From an uncultured Campylobacter sp. (GTDB lineage Bacteria > Campylobacterota > Campylobacteria > Campylobacterales > Campylobacteraceae), in the NCBI GenBank assembly GCA_937990735.1, contig CALKQT010000013.1, forward strand, positions 28,772 through 92,771: a stretch of DNA of 64,000 bases, read 5' to 3'. The notes under the pieces are model-generated. The model had not been told where the DNA came from. It did not search any database and saw only the letters and a program-made list of their open reading frames with translations. Made by a program: the position numbers and the translations under genes. The stretch's first letter is position 1; every line of letters starts with the position of its first letter. Positions 51,668 through 61,064 of the stretch are shown in pieces.

Positions 51668-52172
51668 TTAGCGAGGACGGTCTCGGCAAATACCGTGCAT
51701 AGGGACTTAGCTTGATCGTAGGATTTTTTCGAGCGGTTTTGTAAATTTCGCTAAGCTCAAGCCCCAAGCGGCCCGCGCGGATCTTTAAAAATTTGCCCGT
51801 GCCCGCCGAGCATTTGTCGTTCATGATAAAATCCACGGGCTTGCCGTTTTCTATTTTGATCGCTTTGGTGTCTTGCCCGCCCGCGTCAATGACGGTGCAG
51901 TCTTGCTCAAACAGAAAGTGCGCCCCAAGGCCGTGGCATAAAATTTCGCTCATGCTAAGCCGCGCATACTCCACGCTAACGCGTCCGTAGCCCGTAGCGG
52001 TTACGAAGCCCTTTGCGTAGCCTTTTTGCTCCAAATTTTGCTTGATCTGTCGCGCGACTCTGACCGCGCTAAAGCCGCTTGGCAGCAAAAATAGCTCGTA
52101 AAATTTGCCGCGTTCGTCCATAACGGCGAGCTTTGACGACGCACCGCCGATGTTGGTACCGATAAAATGCAT
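51618..52172 (-). pseudogene. Truncated, frameshifted acyl-CoA dehydratase activase (HgdC/BcrA type)
   Basis: The frame encodes an ASKHA ATPase of the HgdC family: GGASSKLAVMDERGK, VIDAGGQDTKAIKI (about 94-107) and the cluster ligand Cys121 in NDKCSAGTGKFL. After about residue 157 (IKLSPY) the family pattern breaks, but it continues in another frame from position 51699 as CTVFAET, which contains the second cluster Cys. One base therefore seems to be lost near 51700. The remaining end of the activase is replaced by dehydratase sequence. The intact protein would be about 250 residues. Read as a decayed gene. Confidence 0.75.
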
Positions 52173-52334
52173 AAAATTTTAAATCCGTCGAAAAATATTT
52201 CTACACCGTAGAACTTTGATTTGAATGTTAGTCTTTTTAAGCTTTTAGACTGCTGAAATTTAGCGCCTGCAGGCGGCGCGGATAAAATTTAGTTTTGCGC
52301 CGCGTTTGAATTGGTTTTAAATTTAGATTTAAAT

Positions 52335-53267
52335 TTAGCGCTCGCGGGCGATTAGAATTCCGCTTAAAATCACTACCGCAATGCCTGCTAGCACGATCGG
52401 ACCGGGTAGATGATCGCCTAGCATAATGCCAAGCGCCATGCTAAATAGGATGTCGCTGTAGCTGATCGCGGCGACGATACCCGCTTTGCGTGAAGCGGCG
52501 TAGGCGCGCGTCATGTAAATTTGAAAGTAGATACCGCTGATGCCCAGAAGCGCCACGAGCACCCAGCCAAAAAGGCTTGGCGGGTTGAAATAAGCAAGCT
52601 TCGCTAAATCCGCCCCGCTGAAAAGCCCTAAAATTTTAGCCTCGCTACCTTCAAGCACCCAGCCCGTTATCATCATCGTAGCACTTAGAAAGGTGGCGGA
52701 CGAGACGAAGACCAGCACGATGAGGTTGGTGGCGTAGTGTTTGCGCAGCTCGCGCACGCTCGTGTATGCAAGCCCCGCGCACATGCCGCCGAAAATTCCC
52801 ACTGCGTCGGTTACGCTGATGCCGATGTGCGGGCGCACGACGAGTAAAATTCCGCCAAAGCCGAGCAGTATCGCAAACCAGCCCTTAGAGCTTAGCTTTT
52901 CGCCTAAGAAAAACGCCGAAAATAGCGCGGTGAAAATGGGCGCCGTTTTTTGGAATGTAAAAGCGGTGCCAAGATCGATGTGAGCGATGTTGTAAAAGGT
53001 CGCTAAGATGCCGCAGCTACCGATAAAACCGCGAAATGCGAGTAGCCACGGCTTGCCGCCCGGCCCCAGATTTTTTACCCGCCTTAGCGAAAACAGCACG
53101 ATGCCGATGCCTACGACGTTGCGGAAAAACACGATCTCGGCGCTACTCATATGCTCTGCCATGACCTTGGCCAAAGCGCCGTTTAGCGCAAAATAGAAGC
53201 TCGCTACGAGCATATAATAAACGCCAAGATGTTTCAGCCAAAACGCGGAGTAAAGCTTCTGCTTCAT
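52335..53267 (-). CDS. EamA/DMT family transporter 1
   Basis: A 310-residue protein with ten membrane segments in two EamA repeats. It closely resembles the next gene, sharing LHxxVYYMLxAxFYxxLxGxxAK, VxFRNxxGIxxxL, AFTFQKTAxIxTA and YxTRAYAxSRKAGIVAxISYxDIxFS. DMT exporters move metabolites such as amino acids; the substrate is unknown. It follows its twin by 6 nt. Confidence 0.85.
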   Translation of the reverse strand: MKQKLYSAFWLKHLGVYYMLVASFYFALNGALAKVMAEHMSSAEIVFFRNVVGIGIVLFSLRRVKNLGPGGKPWLLAFRGFIGSCGILATFYNIAHIDLGTAFTFQKTAPIFTALFSAFFLGEKLSSKGWFAILLGFGGILLVVRPHIGISVTDAVGIFGGMCAGLAYTSVRELRKHYATNLIVLVFVSSATFLSATMMITGWVLEGSEAKILGLFSGADLAKLAYFNPPSLFGWVLVALLGISGIYFQIYMTRAYAASRKAGIVAAISYSDILFSMALGIMLGDHLPGPIVLAGIAVVILSGILIARER

Positions 53268-53273
53268 CGCGCG

Positions 53274-54179
53274 CTACTTTCGGTTCGCCACAAGTGTGCC
53301 CGCGACGATGATGAGTGCCATGCCCGAAAGTGCCATGAAGCCGGGCAGGGCGTCGCCTAGAAGCAGCCCAAATAGCGTCGAAAAGATGATGTCTGCGTAG
53401 CTGATCGTAGCTACTATGCCCGCTTTGCGCGTCGCGGCGTAGGCCTTGGTGACGTAGGTTTGATAAAACAGCCCCAGCAGCCCCAGAAGCACGGCAAAGA
53501 GCCAGCCCTGCGCGTTTGGAATTTTAAATTTGCAAAGCATAAAGCTCAGCGCGGGCGCATCTATAAATTCCGCCGCTATCATAAGCGCTGCGGGCATCAG
53601 CGTGCCGGCAAGAAGCGCCGAGAGGATGATCGTATCGGAGCTATAATATTTGCGCAGCCCGCGCACGGAGGTAAGCGCCATTGCGGCGAATAATCCGCTT
53701 AAAATTCCAAAAACATCGCTCGGCTGCAAGCCAAACTGCGGCTGAATTACCAAAACGATGCCCACAAAGCCTAGGCAGACCGAGAACCAGCCCATCGCGC
53801 CGAATTTTTCGCCGAGGGTAAAGTACGCGATGATCGCCGTCCAAATGGACGCCGTTTTTTGAAAGGTAAATGCCTCGCCGAGGCTGATGTTAGCGACGTT
53901 ATAAAAAAATACCATCAGCCCCAAAATCCCGATAATGCCGCGAAACGCGAGCGTAAAAGGATGACCGCCCTTGTTTGCGAAGCGCGCCGTGCGAGGACGA
54001 GCCTTGATTTTATAAAGCAGGATCAAAAGTCCGGGCAGATTGCGAAAGAGCACGACCTCAAGCGATGAAATTTGCGCGCCCAAAAGCTTGGCAAAAACGC
54101 CCGTAAGAGAGTAGTAAAAGCACGCCATCAGCATATAATACACGCTTAGATGGTGCAGCAAGAAGTTGTTGTATTTCAT
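53274..54179 (-). CDS. EamA/DMT family transporter 2
   Basis: A 301-residue ten-helix transporter, the first of the tandem pair and paralogous to the following gene. The motifs FRNLPGLLILLYK, EAFTFQKTASIWTAIIAYF and KAYAATRKAGIVATISYADIIFS parallel those of its neighbour. The pair probably arose by duplication and may have distinct substrates or form a heterodimer. Confidence 0.85.
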   Translation of the reverse strand: MKYNNFLLHHLSVYYMLMACFYYSLTGVFAKLLGAQISSLEVVLFRNLPGLLILLYKIKARPRTARFANKGGHPFTLAFRGIIGILGLMVFFYNVANISLGEAFTFQKTASIWTAIIAYFTLGEKFGAMGWFSVCLGFVGIVLVIQPQFGLQPSDVFGILSGLFAAMALTSVRGLRKYYSSDTIILSALLAGTLMPAALMIAAEFIDAPALSFMLCKFKIPNAQGWLFAVLLGLLGLFYQTYVTKAYAATRKAGIVATISYADIIFSTLFGLLLGDALPGFMALSGMALIIVAGTLVANRK

Positions 54180-54201
54180 CGCGACCCTTTAAATTTGCGG
54201 A

Positions 54202-54207
54202 ATTATA
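54202..54207 (-). promoter_or_regulatory. Probable -10 box for the EamA pair
   Basis: On the minus strand this reads TATAAT in GCGTGTATAATTCCGC, 23 nt before the start of transporter 2. Confidence 0.55.
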
Positions 54208-54622
54208 CACGCATAATGATTAAATTTTAATATTCCGCCGTTTTAATATTTCGTCGCGCCGCCTGCTTTTGCGCACCCCGTACGACGGCTGGGTTTTGTA
54301 CTTCGGCGCTTGTATGCGCAAAGCAGTAAAATTTGCGCAGCTGCGAGTTTTTATGTTTTCGCGCAGTTGTGCCCGTTCCGCGCCTCAGTTGCTAGTTTTT
54401 CGCGCTCAGACCGAGGTTTTTAAAATTTATAAAATTTGCGTGTAGCCCCCCGCTCCGCGTCGTTTGCGGCGACGGATCGCGCGCCTTGAGGCCTTTTATT
54501 TAAGCGGCGTTACGCTAGTGCCGCGATAAAATTTCTCTAAATTTAGCGCCTAAATTTTATAAAATTTTGCCGCTTCCTTCCGCGAGCGAGCGCGTAGAAT
54601 TTGGCTTTAATCTATTTTTGGT

Positions 54623-54628
54623 TATAAT
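54623..54628 (+). promoter_or_regulatory. Probable -10 box for der
   Basis: TATAAT in TTTTGGTTATAATCGCG lies 26 nt before the preferred GTG start of der and supports that start: the upstream ATG at 54567 would lie before the promoter. The implied 5' leader is under 25 nt. Confidence 0.6.
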
Positions 54629-54653
54629 CGCGCCAAAAACTACAAGGACGAAC

Positions 54654-56033
54654 GTGAAAAGTTTGATCATCATCGGGCGCCCCAACGTCGGCAAGTCGAG
54701 CCTTTTTAACCGCTTAGCGGGCGCTCGCATCGCCATCACGAGCGACGTTGCGGGTACGACGCGCGATACCAACAAAGCCGAAGCCGAAATTTTCGATCGC
54801 CGCGTGCGCATGATCGATTCGGGCGGCCTGGACGACACCTCCGAGCTGTTTGCGCGCGTGCAAGCTAAGACGCTAAGCGAGGCCAAGAATGCGGATTTGA
54901 TAATTTTTATGACGGACGGCAAGCTGCTTCCAAGCGATGATGAGCGGCGGATATTTTTCTCGCTGCAGAGACTTGGCAAGCCCATCGCCCTGGCGGTCAA
55001 TAAGATCGACGGCAAGCGCGACGAGGAGCGCAGCTGGGAGTTTAACGAATTCGGCGTTAAATTTTTCCCGATCTCCGTCTCGCACAACAGCGGCATCGAC
55101 GAGCTAAAAGAGTGGATATACGGCTTCTTGGACCCTGCGCCCGCGAGGCAGGATGAGGATGAAATTTTTGATGATTTTATAGAGGGCTTTAACGACGAGG
55201 GCGAGCCGAAAGAGGGGCGCAACGAGGAATTTTATGCAGACAAGACCATCGGCGTGGGTATCATCGGGCGGGTAAACGTCGGTAAATCAAGCCTTCTAAA
55301 CGCGCTTGTGGGCTCGCAGCGCTCGGTCGTGAGCGATTATGCGGGCACGACGATCGATCCGGTGAACGAAAGCACGGAATTTGAGGGGCGTACGCTTGAG
55401 TTTATCGACACGGCGGGCATTCGCCGCCGCGGCAAGATCGAGGGCATCGAGCGTTTCGCGCTAAATCGCACCGAAAAAATTTTACAAAACTCCGACATCG
55501 CGCTTTTGGTGCTTGACGCAAGCGAGCCGCTAAACGAGCTGGACGAGCGCATCGCGGGGCTTGCGGCTAAATTTGAACTCGGGCTCATAATAATTTTAAA
55601 CAAATGGGATCTTTGCGAGCGCGATTACGACGAGTTTTGCCGCGATTTGAGAGATAGGTTTAAATTTCTTTCCTACGCGCCGATCATCAGCGTCAGCGCG
55701 ACGGATAGGAAGCGGATCCATAAAATTTACCCGCTCATTTTGGAGGTTTATTCAAATTTCACGCGCAAGCTCGGCACCGCAAGGATCAATGAAGCGGTAG
55801 AAGCCGCGATAAAGGCGCATCCGATACCTCGCGAGCGGGGCAAATCGGTTAAAATTTACTACGCCGCGCAGATCGGCTTTGCGCCGCCGAAGATCGCTCT
55901 TGTGATGAATCGCCCGCAAGCGCTGCATTTTAGCTACAAGCGCTATTTGATGAACAGACTGCGCGCGAGCTTTGTTCTTTCGGGTAGTCCCCTAGTGCTG
56001 CTGCCGCGCAAAAAAGGAGAGAGCGATGAATAG
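54654..56033 (+). CDS. der: Ribosome assembly GTPase Der (EngA)
   Basis: Der has two GTPase domains and a KH-like end, and helps mature the 50S subunit. The GTG at 54654 (MKSLIIIGRPNVGKSS) is chosen because the ribosome site AAGGA precedes it and the promoter lies just upstream; the in-frame ATG at 54567 would add 29 unrelated residues. The resulting 459 residues have G1 motifs GRPNVGKSS (8-16) and GRVNVGKSS (about 208), DSGG and DTAGIRRRGKIEG, NKID and NKWD. It overlaps the aroK start by 8 nt. Confidence 0.95.
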   Translation: MKSLIIIGRPNVGKSSLFNRLAGARIAITSDVAGTTRDTNKAEAEIFDRRVRMIDSGGLDDTSELFARVQAKTLSEAKNADLIIFMTDGKLLPSDDERRIFFSLQRLGKPIALAVNKIDGKRDEERSWEFNEFGVKFFPISVSHNSGIDELKEWIYGFLDPAPARQDEDEIFDDFIEGFNDEGEPKEGRNEEFYADKTIGVGIIGRVNVGKSSLLNALVGSQRSVVSDYAGTTIDPVNESTEFEGRTLEFIDTAGIRRRGKIEGIERFALNRTEKILQNSDIALLVLDASEPLNELDERIAGLAAKFELGLIIILNKWDLCERDYDEFCRDLRDRFKFLSYAPIISVSATDRKRIHKIYPLILEVYSNFTRKLGTARINEAVEAAIKAHPIPRERGKSVKIYYAAQIGFAPPKIALVMNRPQALHFSYKRYLMNRLRASFVLSGSPLVLLPRKKGESDE

Positions 56034-56997
56034 CGGTAACATCGTGCTCATCGGCTTTATGGGGGTCGGCAAGGGCACGGTAGCGCGGGCTCTGGCTGCG
56101 CAAAGCGGGATGTTTGCGCTTGATTGCGACGATATGATCGAAAGCTACGCCAATAAAAAGATCGGACAAATTTTTAAAGAGCAGGGCGAGCAGAGCTTTA
56201 GAAAGATGGAAGAGGGTCTTGCGAAATTTTTAGAAAAGTCCGTCCGCTGCGCCGTGATCTCTACGGGCGGCGGCTTTTACGCCGTGAAAAATTTAAATAA
56301 AATCGGCACCGTCGTGTATCTGAAATCAAGCTTTGAAGGGATTATTGATCGTTTAAAAAACAGCGAAAACGCGGAGAAAAAATTTGCCAAGCGCCCGCTG
56401 TTAGCGGATCTGCAAAAGGCCGCAGCGCTGCACGCTCAAAGAGACGGGGTGTATGAAAAAAAGGCCGACATCGTAATCAACGTCGAAAATAAAAGCGTAA
56501 AAAAGATCGTAAAAGAAATTTGCTCCGCCTGCGACGGGCTGAATTTAAAGGGGAAAAAGATGTCTAAGCAGAAGCACTCTGGCGGCGGCAAAAATTCCGA
56601 ACCGCACGGCAAAGAGGGTAAAAGTGATAAGCTTAAAAAGAAAGAGGCGCTAAAGCAAAAGCTGCGTGAGCTACTGGAGGGCTTAGAGCGCGAGGAAATT
56701 CCAAAGCGAGTGATCGCGTGGCACTTCGATCTTTACGAGCCTTACGCGCTTGAGCTGGCGGGATCGAGCAGTTATGACGCGGATGACGACGACTGGGCGT
56801 GCGAGGACGAGGATGAGTTTTATCCCGAATATTCACGCTTGCAGCTTGAATTTTTAAGCGAGCTTTCGTGGCGACAGGTTTTAAAACTGCTCGTGCAGGC
56901 TCTGCGCGAGCTGCGAGAGCAGATGCCAGATGCAAAAATTTTTAAGTGCAAGCACATCGCCGTGGGTTTTGTGGACGGCGATCTGATTTTGATTTAA
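56026..56997 (+). CDS. aroK: Shikimate kinase fused to an unknown C-terminal domain
   Basis: Residues 1-170 are a normal shikimate kinase (P-loop GFMGVGKGTVA, DCDDMIE, STGGGFYAV, KRPLLADLQ). Residues 179-323 form an unrelated part: a basic KKKEALKQKLRELLEGLEREE helix, an acidic DADDDDWACEDEDEF patch and a helical end. Met179 (56560) has its own good ribosome site, AAAGGGG, 6 nt upstream, so a second, separate 145-residue product may be made from within. No stop separates the parts. C. jejuni AroK ends near residue 165 by memory, so this is an oddity. Confidence 0.8.
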   Translation: MNSGNIVLIGFMGVGKGTVARALAAQSGMFALDCDDMIESYANKKIGQIFKEQGEQSFRKMEEGLAKFLEKSVRCAVISTGGGFYAVKNLNKIGTVVYLKSSFEGIIDRLKNSENAEKKFAKRPLLADLQKAAALHAQRDGVYEKKADIVINVENKSVKKIVKEICSACDGLNLKGKKMSKQKHSGGGKNSEPHGKEGKSDKLKKKEALKQKLRELLEGLEREEIPKRVIAWHFDLYEPYALELAGSSSYDADDDDWACEDEDEFYPEYSRLQLEFLSELSWRQVLKLLVQALRELREQMPDAKIFKCKHIAVGFVDGDLILI

Positions 56998-57007
56998 AGG
57001 AGCAACG

Positions 57008-57976
57008 ATGAGAATTTTAACGGGTCTTCAGCCCAGCGGCAAGCTGCATTTGGGCAATTACTTTGCGAGTATCAAGCAGATGGTGGACGCGCAAAACGCG
57101 GGCGAGCAGATGTTTATGTTTATCGCAAACTATCATGCGCTCACGTCCGTAAGCGACGGCGCAAAGCTAAAAAACTCTACCTACGAGGCCGCCGCGGCGT
57201 TTTTGTCTCTCGGGATAGATCCGAAAAAGACGGTGTTTTGGGTGCAAAGCGACGTGAAAGAGGTGCTGGAGCTTTACTGGATTTTAAGCGGATATACGCC
57301 GATGGGGCTGCTCGAGCGAGCGCATGCATACAAAGACAAGATCGCCAAGGGCTTTGAGAGCAAGCATGATCTATTTAGCTACCCCGTGCTGATGGCGGCG
57401 GACATCCTGCTATACAGCGCAGAGGTCGTACCCGTGGGCAAAGATCAGATCCAGCACGTCGAGATCGCCCGCGACATCGCGCTTAAATTTAACAACGCCC
57501 ACGGCGAAATTTTAACTATTCCGCAAGCGCGCGTAAATGATGAAGTGGCGATCGTGCCGGGCACGGACGGCGCCAAGATGAGCAAGAGCTATGGCAATAC
57601 GATCGATATTTTTGCAGATGCCGCAACGCTAAAGAAGCAAATTTCAAGTATCGTAACGACCTCCGAGCCGCTAGAGGCGCCTAAGCAGTGGCGGGGGTGT
57701 AATGTCTATAATATCGCGAAGCTGTTTTTAAGCGAAGCGGAGCAGGCGGAGCTGCGGGCTCGCTACGAGCGCGGAGGCGAGGGGCATGGGCATTTTAAGG
57801 CGTATTTAAACGAGCTCGTGCTTAGCTACTTTAAAGACGCGCGAGATAAATTCGAATACTATCAAAGCCACCGCGAAATTTTGGATGAGATGCTAAGACA
57901 GGGCGCGCAAAGAGCGGCTGCGACGGCTGCTTCATTGATGCAAAAGGTTCGCGCCGCCGTGGGGATTTATCGCTAA
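57008..57976 (+). CDS. trpS: Tryptophanyl-tRNA synthetase
   Basis: A class I synthetase of 322 residues. The HIGH counterpart is PSGKLHLGNY (10-19) and the KMSKS motif is AKMSKSYGN near 193; the Trp-pocket segment PVGKDQIQHVEIARD is typical. Last of the der-aroK-trpS run, which matches C. jejuni Cj0386-Cj0388. The following small membrane gene begins 10 nt later. Confidence 0.95.
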   Translation: MRILTGLQPSGKLHLGNYFASIKQMVDAQNAGEQMFMFIANYHALTSVSDGAKLKNSTYEAAAAFLSLGIDPKKTVFWVQSDVKEVLELYWILSGYTPMGLLERAHAYKDKIAKGFESKHDLFSYPVLMAADILLYSAEVVPVGKDQIQHVEIARDIALKFNNAHGEILTIPQARVNDEVAIVPGTDGAKMSKSYGNTIDIFADAATLKKQISSIVTTSEPLEAPKQWRGCNVYNIAKLFLSEAEQAELRARYERGGEGHGHFKAYLNELVLSYFKDARDKFEYYQSHREILDEMLRQGAQRAAATAASLMQKVRAAVGIYR

Positions 57977-57986
57977 GGAGAGTGAG

Positions 57987-58487
57987 ATGACGGATTACGC
58001 TAGAGAAATTTTATCTGATGGTAAGCTGCTTCGGCAGAAGCTGGAAATTTTCTTGCAAACCCCGAGTAAGGTTGAAATTTACGCACGCGCCTGCGAGAAA
58101 TTTTTCGCCGCCGGCAAGCGGCGCGAGTTAAATTATGTAAGCACGTGGAGCTGGTGGGGATTTTTCGGCACGCTGTTCTTTTTTCTGTACCGCAAGGAGT
58201 ATAAAATTGCTGCAGCCCTATTTGCCTTTGTGGTAATTTCTTGCTTTATTCCGTTTTTGGATGAATATGATAGAAGTATAGGAATGGCGGTTAGCGTCAG
58301 TAGCGGGACTATGGCGAAATATTTTGTTTGCTATAGATTTGTCGCGCTACTGGATAAAAAGGACGACGAAGCCCTAAGAAAGGGCGGCGGCGTGAATAGA
58401 TGGGCGATATGGCTCGCGGTAATATTTTACGCTTTGGTCGCAATCGTGTTTGCGCTGATAATTTCAAACAGCGGCAAAATTCAGTAG
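57987..58487 (+). CDS. Small membrane protein, DUF2628-like
   Basis: A 166-residue protein with a basic N-terminal domain (about 1-55) and three to four membrane segments (WSWWGFFGTLFFFLYRKEYK with flanking Trp, AALFAFVVISCFIPFL, AIWLAVIFYALVAIVFALII). The W-W-FF-LYRK core fits DUF2628-type proteins, whose role is unknown. It lies 10 nt after trpS with a ribosome site GGAGAG, so it is in the same operon. Confidence 0.6.
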   Translation: MTDYAREILSDGKLLRQKLEIFLQTPSKVEIYARACEKFFAAGKRRELNYVSTWSWWGFFGTLFFFLYRKEYKIAAALFAFVVISCFIPFLDEYDRSIGMAVSVSSGTMAKYFVCYRFVALLDKKDDEALRKGGGVNRWAIWLAVIFYALVAIVFALIISNSGKIQ

Positions 58488-58541
58488 TTTTAACGGCTTC
58501 CGCTCTCAAAATAGCTAAATAAATTTTAAAAAGGAGTAAGA

Positions 58542-58808
58542 ATGAAAGCGATCGTAACGGTGATCGGTAAGGACAAAGTTGGCATTGTGGCGGGCGTTTC
58601 GGCTAAGCTCGCGCAGCTTGGGCTAAACATAGACGACATCAGCCAGACGGTTTTAAACGAGTTTTTTACGATGATGGCAGTGGTTTCCAGCGAGGAAAAG
58701 CAGGACTTTACGGCTCTAAGAGGGGAGCTAAACGAGCTAGGCGAAAAGCTAAAAGTAAAGATCAACATCCAAAGCTCGGCGATATTTGACGCCATGCACA
58801 ACATCTAA
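58542..58808 (+). CDS. ACT domain protein, UPF0237 (GcvR-like)
   Basis: An 88-residue protein made of one ACT domain: KAIVTVIGKDKVGIVAGVS start and a DISQTVLNEFFTMMAVVSS middle strand. ACT domains bind amino acids and regulate partner enzymes. It sits 9 nt before the UPF0210 gene, and the two families are almost always neighbours, so they likely act together. Strong ribosome site AAAGGAG. Confidence 0.9.
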   Translation: MKAIVTVIGKDKVGIVAGVSAKLAQLGLNIDDISQTVLNEFFTMMAVVSSEEKQDFTALRGELNELGEKLKVKINIQSSAIFDAMHNI

Positions 58809-58817
58809 GGCGCGCAA

Positions 58818-60155
58818 ATGGACATCAAAAAAGTAACCGAAACGATCGCGATGATCGAAGAGCAAAATTTCGACATCCGCACGATCACGATGGGCATCAG
58901 CCTGCTTGACTGCATCGATCCCGATATGGGCAAAGCAGCGGAGAAAATTTACGCCAAAATCACCGACAAGGCGCGCGATCTGGTAAAGGTCGGCAATGAA
59001 ATTTCAGCAGAGCTCGGTATCCCGATCGTAAATAAACGCGTCTGCGTAACGCCTATCGCCATCATCGGCGCGGCGACGGATGCCGCGGACTACGTCCCGC
59101 TTGCTAAAGCGATGGACGAGGCGGCGCAAAAGGTCGGTATCGACTTTATCGGCGGCTTTTCGGCGCTAGTGCAAAAAGGCTACGCAAAGGGCGATAAAAT
59201 TTTAATCGACTCCATCCCAGCCGCTCTCGCCGCGACGCAAAAGGTCTGCTCGTCGGTAAATATCGGCTCGACTAAGACGGGCATAAATATGAGCGCGGTC
59301 GCCGACATGGGGCGCGTGATCAAAGAGACGGCGCGGCTTTCCGATCTTGGCGCCGCAAAGCTAGTCGTATTTGCCAACGCCGTCGAGGATAACCCCTTTA
59401 TGGCGGGCGCATTTCACGGCGTGGGCGAGGCCGAAGTCGTCATAAACGTGGGCGTCAGCGGTCCCGGCGTCGTTAAACGAGCGCTTGAGAAGGTGCGCGG
59501 AGCGAGCTTTGACGTGGTTGCGGAGACCGTGAAAAAGACTGCGTTTAAGATCACGCGTATCGGACAGCTCGTCGGCCAAATGGCGTCCGAGCGGCTAGGC
59601 GTGAAATTTGGCATCGTCGATCTCTCGCTAGCTCCGACTCCGGCAGTGGGCGACTCGGTCGCGCGCGTGCTTGAGGAGATGGGGCTAGAGCGCGTCGGCA
59701 CGCACGGCACGACGGCAGCTCTAGCGCTGCTAAACGATGCGGTCAAAAAGGGCGGCGTCATGGCGTGCAACCAAGTAGGCGGGCTTAGCGGCGCGTTTAT
59801 CCCCGTTTCCGAAGACGAGGGCATGATCGCCGCGGTGCGCGCGGGCTCGCTAAATTTAGAAAAGCTTGAAGCGATGACCGCGATCTGCTCGGTGGGGCTC
59901 GATATGATCGCGATCCCGCAGGATACGCCCGAGCAGACGATCGCCGCGATCATAGCCGACGAGGCAGCGATCGGCGTGATAAATCAAAAAACGACCGCCG
60001 TGCGCATCATCCCAAAAGGCAAAGAGGGCGACACGCTGGAGTTCGGCGGCCTGCTCGGAAGCGCGCCCGTGATGAGCGTAAATAAAAACTCATCGGCCAA
60101 CTTCATCGCCCGCGGCGGCCAGATCCCCGCGCCTATTCATAGTTTTAAAAACTAA
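58818..60155 (+). CDS. UPF0210/DUF711 family protein
   Basis: A 445-residue conserved protein of unknown chemistry, the usual partner of the ACT gene before it. Family features are the N-terminal [21 protein letters not shown], the Gly-rich [23 protein letters not shown] and the terminal IHSFKN. Structures of the family suggest a radical or ligand-binding barrel, but a function is not established. It is preceded by the ACT protein and followed by a lipoprotein gene. Confidence 0.85.
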   Translation: MDIKKVTETIAMIEEQNFDIRTITMGISLLDCIDPDMGKAAEKIYAKITDKARDLVKVGNEISAELGIPIVNKRVCVTPIAIIGAATDAADYVPLAKAMDEAAQKVGIDFIGGFSALVQKGYAKGDKILIDSIPAALAATQKVCSSVNIGSTKTGINMSAVADMGRVIKETARLSDLGAAKLVVFANAVEDNPFMAGAFHGVGEAEVVINVGVSGPGVVKRALEKVRGASFDVVAETVKKTAFKITRIGQLVGQMASERLGVKFGIVDLSLAPTPAVGDSVARVLEEMGLERVGTHGTTAALALLNDAVKKGGVMACNQVGGLSGAFIPVSEDEGMIAAVRAGSLNLEKLEAMTAICSVGLDMIAIPQDTPEQTIAAIIADEAAIGVINQKTTAVRIIPKGKEGDTLEFGGLLGSAPVMSVNKNSSANFIARGGQIPAPIHSFKN

Positions 60156-60179
60156 ATTTAACCCGCTTAAGGAGGGAAA

Positions 60180-60593
60180 ATGAGAGCGTTTGCGTTATTT
60201 GCGGCGGCTTTGCTTTTTAGCGGCTGCTCCATAATCTCGGCATTTTATAGCAAGGAGAAAAAATTCGAGCTGGCGGGCTTGGGGCAAGACGGGGTCTATA
60301 GGACTTCGGACGGCAGCACAGATACGCTAATAAAAATAATGTCCGCCCGCACAAAAGAGGGCGAGCCGTATCGTATAATCCACACGCTGGAAATTCCTAA
60401 AAATTCTACCCAGACGGATTTTGATAGCAACGATAAAGAGGTATTTAAAATAGACTGCTCCAAGAATTATTGCGAGCCCAAATACGACGAGGAGCCGAAA
60501 AGAATTGCCATTTCTTGGCCTGCGCCGAATGGAGGCGGCGTTTTTGACGGCGTCATATACCTAAAAAATTTACGGCTCGTAAGGGCGTATTAA
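60180..60593 (+). CDS. Small lipoprotein
   Basis: A 137-residue protein with a lipoprotein signal (FALFAAALLFSGC, Cys16). The mature part has two Cys near residues 100-106 (DCSKNYCEPK) and no family that I recognise. The ribosome site AGGAGGG lies immediately upstream. It closes the plus-strand operon from der. Confidence 0.65.
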   Translation: MRAFALFAAALLFSGCSIISAFYSKEKKFELAGLGQDGVYRTSDGSTDTLIKIMSARTKEGEPYRIIHTLEIPKNSTQTDFDSNDKEVFKIDCSKNYCEPKYDEEPKRIAISWPAPNGGGVFDGVIYLKNLRLVRAY

Positions 60594-61064
60594 ATTTGCG
60601 GATTTAAAAGCGCATAAAATTCGTAAAATTTAACGAGTAAAATTCTAAGTCGCCGCGATGGAATTTTTCGGGCTTTAAATTCTGTGCTGCGGACGTGGAA
60701 TTTTGAGTTAAAATTTCGGCGCGGAATTTCGCTTTTAAATTTTACGGCGTGAAATTTTACGGTGCGCTGTCTCTACGGCGCGATCCCCGCGGCGAGCTAA
60801 AATTTTAAAATTTCGTCGCAAGACGCGGCGTTAAAATTTCATCGCCGCTCGCGGCGGACAAGCGGCAGGTCTTTTGAAATTTTAAATTTTAAGCGGCTTT
60901 CATTGAAATTTTAAAATTTAAAAGTAATCTGCTTCGTTATCATTGCTCGTCTGCTTAAAAAGCGAGCGGGATTCTACTTCGGTGCAGATTTAAACACGGC
61001 GCGTAAAAACGGGCGCGGCATTAAAATTTTAAAAGATGATGCGAAAATATGGAGCGGAAATAAA
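60594..61064. other. Intergenic gap of AT words
   Basis: About 470 nt of TTTTAAAATTT-type repeats with GC-rich islands. No coding frame or RNA gene was seen. The last 20 nt hold the ribosome site for the gene at 61065. Confidence 0.5.

Larger units (their letters stand above)
54180..54653. other. Gap between divergent EamA genes and der
   Basis: About 470 nt without a credible gene. It has a mixed GC-rich and AT-rich composition with a promoter at each end. A possible hairpin GCGCGCCTTGAGGCC / region near 54479-54500 is imperfect. Nothing else is recognised. Confidence 0.4.

Noticed and set aside
54567..54653. Upstream ATG start for der
   Set aside because: It lies before the TATAAT promoter and adds 29 residues unrelated to Der.
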